A stretch of DNA of 64,000 nt. It comes from Malurus cyaneus samueli (Eukaryota > Chordata > Aves > Passeriformes > Maluridae). Numbering within the stretch: position 1 is the stretch's first letter; every line of letters begins with the position of its first letter. This document shows, one piece after another, positions 63,607-64,000 of this stretch. The DNA lies in contig CM019236.1 of assembly GCA_009741485.1 (NCBI GenBank), forward strand, positions 67,097,684 through 67,161,683, read 5' to 3'. The notes under the pieces are model-generated. The model did not search any database. It was not told the origin of the DNA and was given only the letters and a program-made list of their open reading frames with translations. Both the position numbers and the translations under genes were made by a program.

Positions 63607-64000
63607 GGCTGCAGCATCTCTGGCTAAATGCAAGCGTGCATATGGAAATAACTTTAGGTAGTTTTTAATTCAAATCTTTTGTAGGTATACAGATATATCA
63701 ACAGAATAATATCACAATTAAACAGAATACCTCTAACTTGGATTGAAGGGCACAATAGGGTTTGCAGGTTTAGCTATGTTTTTCCAAACTTTCAGAGTAA
63801 TTTCTTATTGCTCATTAGAAGTTGTACTGTACATTTATTACTGGAAACTCTCCCTGTGCAAAACACACTCTACACAATGCTGTTACTAGGAACTATTTGT
63901 GGCTTTCTGTGGAAGGGAAGTGTGGCTTGCATTTTCAAGTCAGTTCATAATTTTTAAATTGCTTTCCTAGGCAACATATCAAATTATCCACTAAAGCAAA

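Larger units (their letters stand above)
54474..64000 (+). repeat. Repeated block, copy C (runs off the window)
   Basis: Collinear with B from its first base (AAAACAATGTACACATTC) to the window end, which corresponds to about 52536 in B. It lacks single bases relative to A in the first half and relative to B in the second half, at sites including homopolymers, so it is the least polished throughout. Apart from a missing ~200-bp stretch in A, no large structural difference from A or B was seen. Confidence 0.9.

Noticed and set aside
35405..64000. Large satellite or tandem gene-cluster array with an ~11.7-kb unit
   Set aside because: Every unit boundary coincides with a placeholder gap, copy A continues into other left flank, and no gene is carried. 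Unmerged contig overlap is simpler.

Overview
The window is eukaryotic, non-coding DNA, almost certainly from a bird. Two dispersed repeats support this. The first is a CR1 LINE with a CR1-type reverse transcriptase and the usual 3' end close to ATTCTATGAT. The second is a roughly 970-bp LTR that I recognise as an avian ERVL-type LTR. AT-rich spacers, microsatellites and the absence of long open frames fit this reading. I see no intact protein-coding host gene, no tRNA or rRNA, no CRISPR array and nothing bacterial.

Layout. Positions 1-127 hold a 41-bp tandem repeat. 128-2377 is non-genic. 2378-2993 is a long pyrimidine tract, and about 2930-3705 is a segment that recurs at 31614-32405. From about 3706 to 31588 lies 27.9 kb unlike anything else in the window. 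Its last 21.4 kb (10219-31588) is one large imperfect palindrome: two arms of about 10.9 and 10.5 kb that turn back near 21105 with essentially no loop. Three gaps of exactly 25 N follow (31589-31613, 42758-42782, 54449-54473). After the first gap comes normal-looking sequence, 31614 to about 40000. The block starting at 35405 (copy A) then restarts at the same base directly after the second and third gaps (copy B, 42783-54448; copy C, 54474-64000 and beyond). Each copy carries an LTR-like block, a (TCTA)n microsatellite, a TATATG/TATACA tract and a dead CR1 element. B and C also carry the ERVL-type LTR.

Interpretation. The copies differ mostly by single-base insertions and deletions, often in homopolymers. 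Quality shifts within contigs: A is cleaner up to about 40 kb, B is cleaner after about 49.2 kb, and C drops bases throughout. This looks like unpolished long-read sequence added at contig ends during gap filling. The most economical model of the real locus is 1-3705, continuing at about 32405 to 40000, then at about 47400 or later in B to 54448. On this model copy C and most of 3706-31588 are redundant or misplaced, and the palindrome is a fold-back read. I cannot exclude a true tandem or inverted duplication from sequence alone. The window does not show a convincing new biological system. Its most striking structures are the palindrome and the threefold restart, and both need read-level checks before any biology is built on them.
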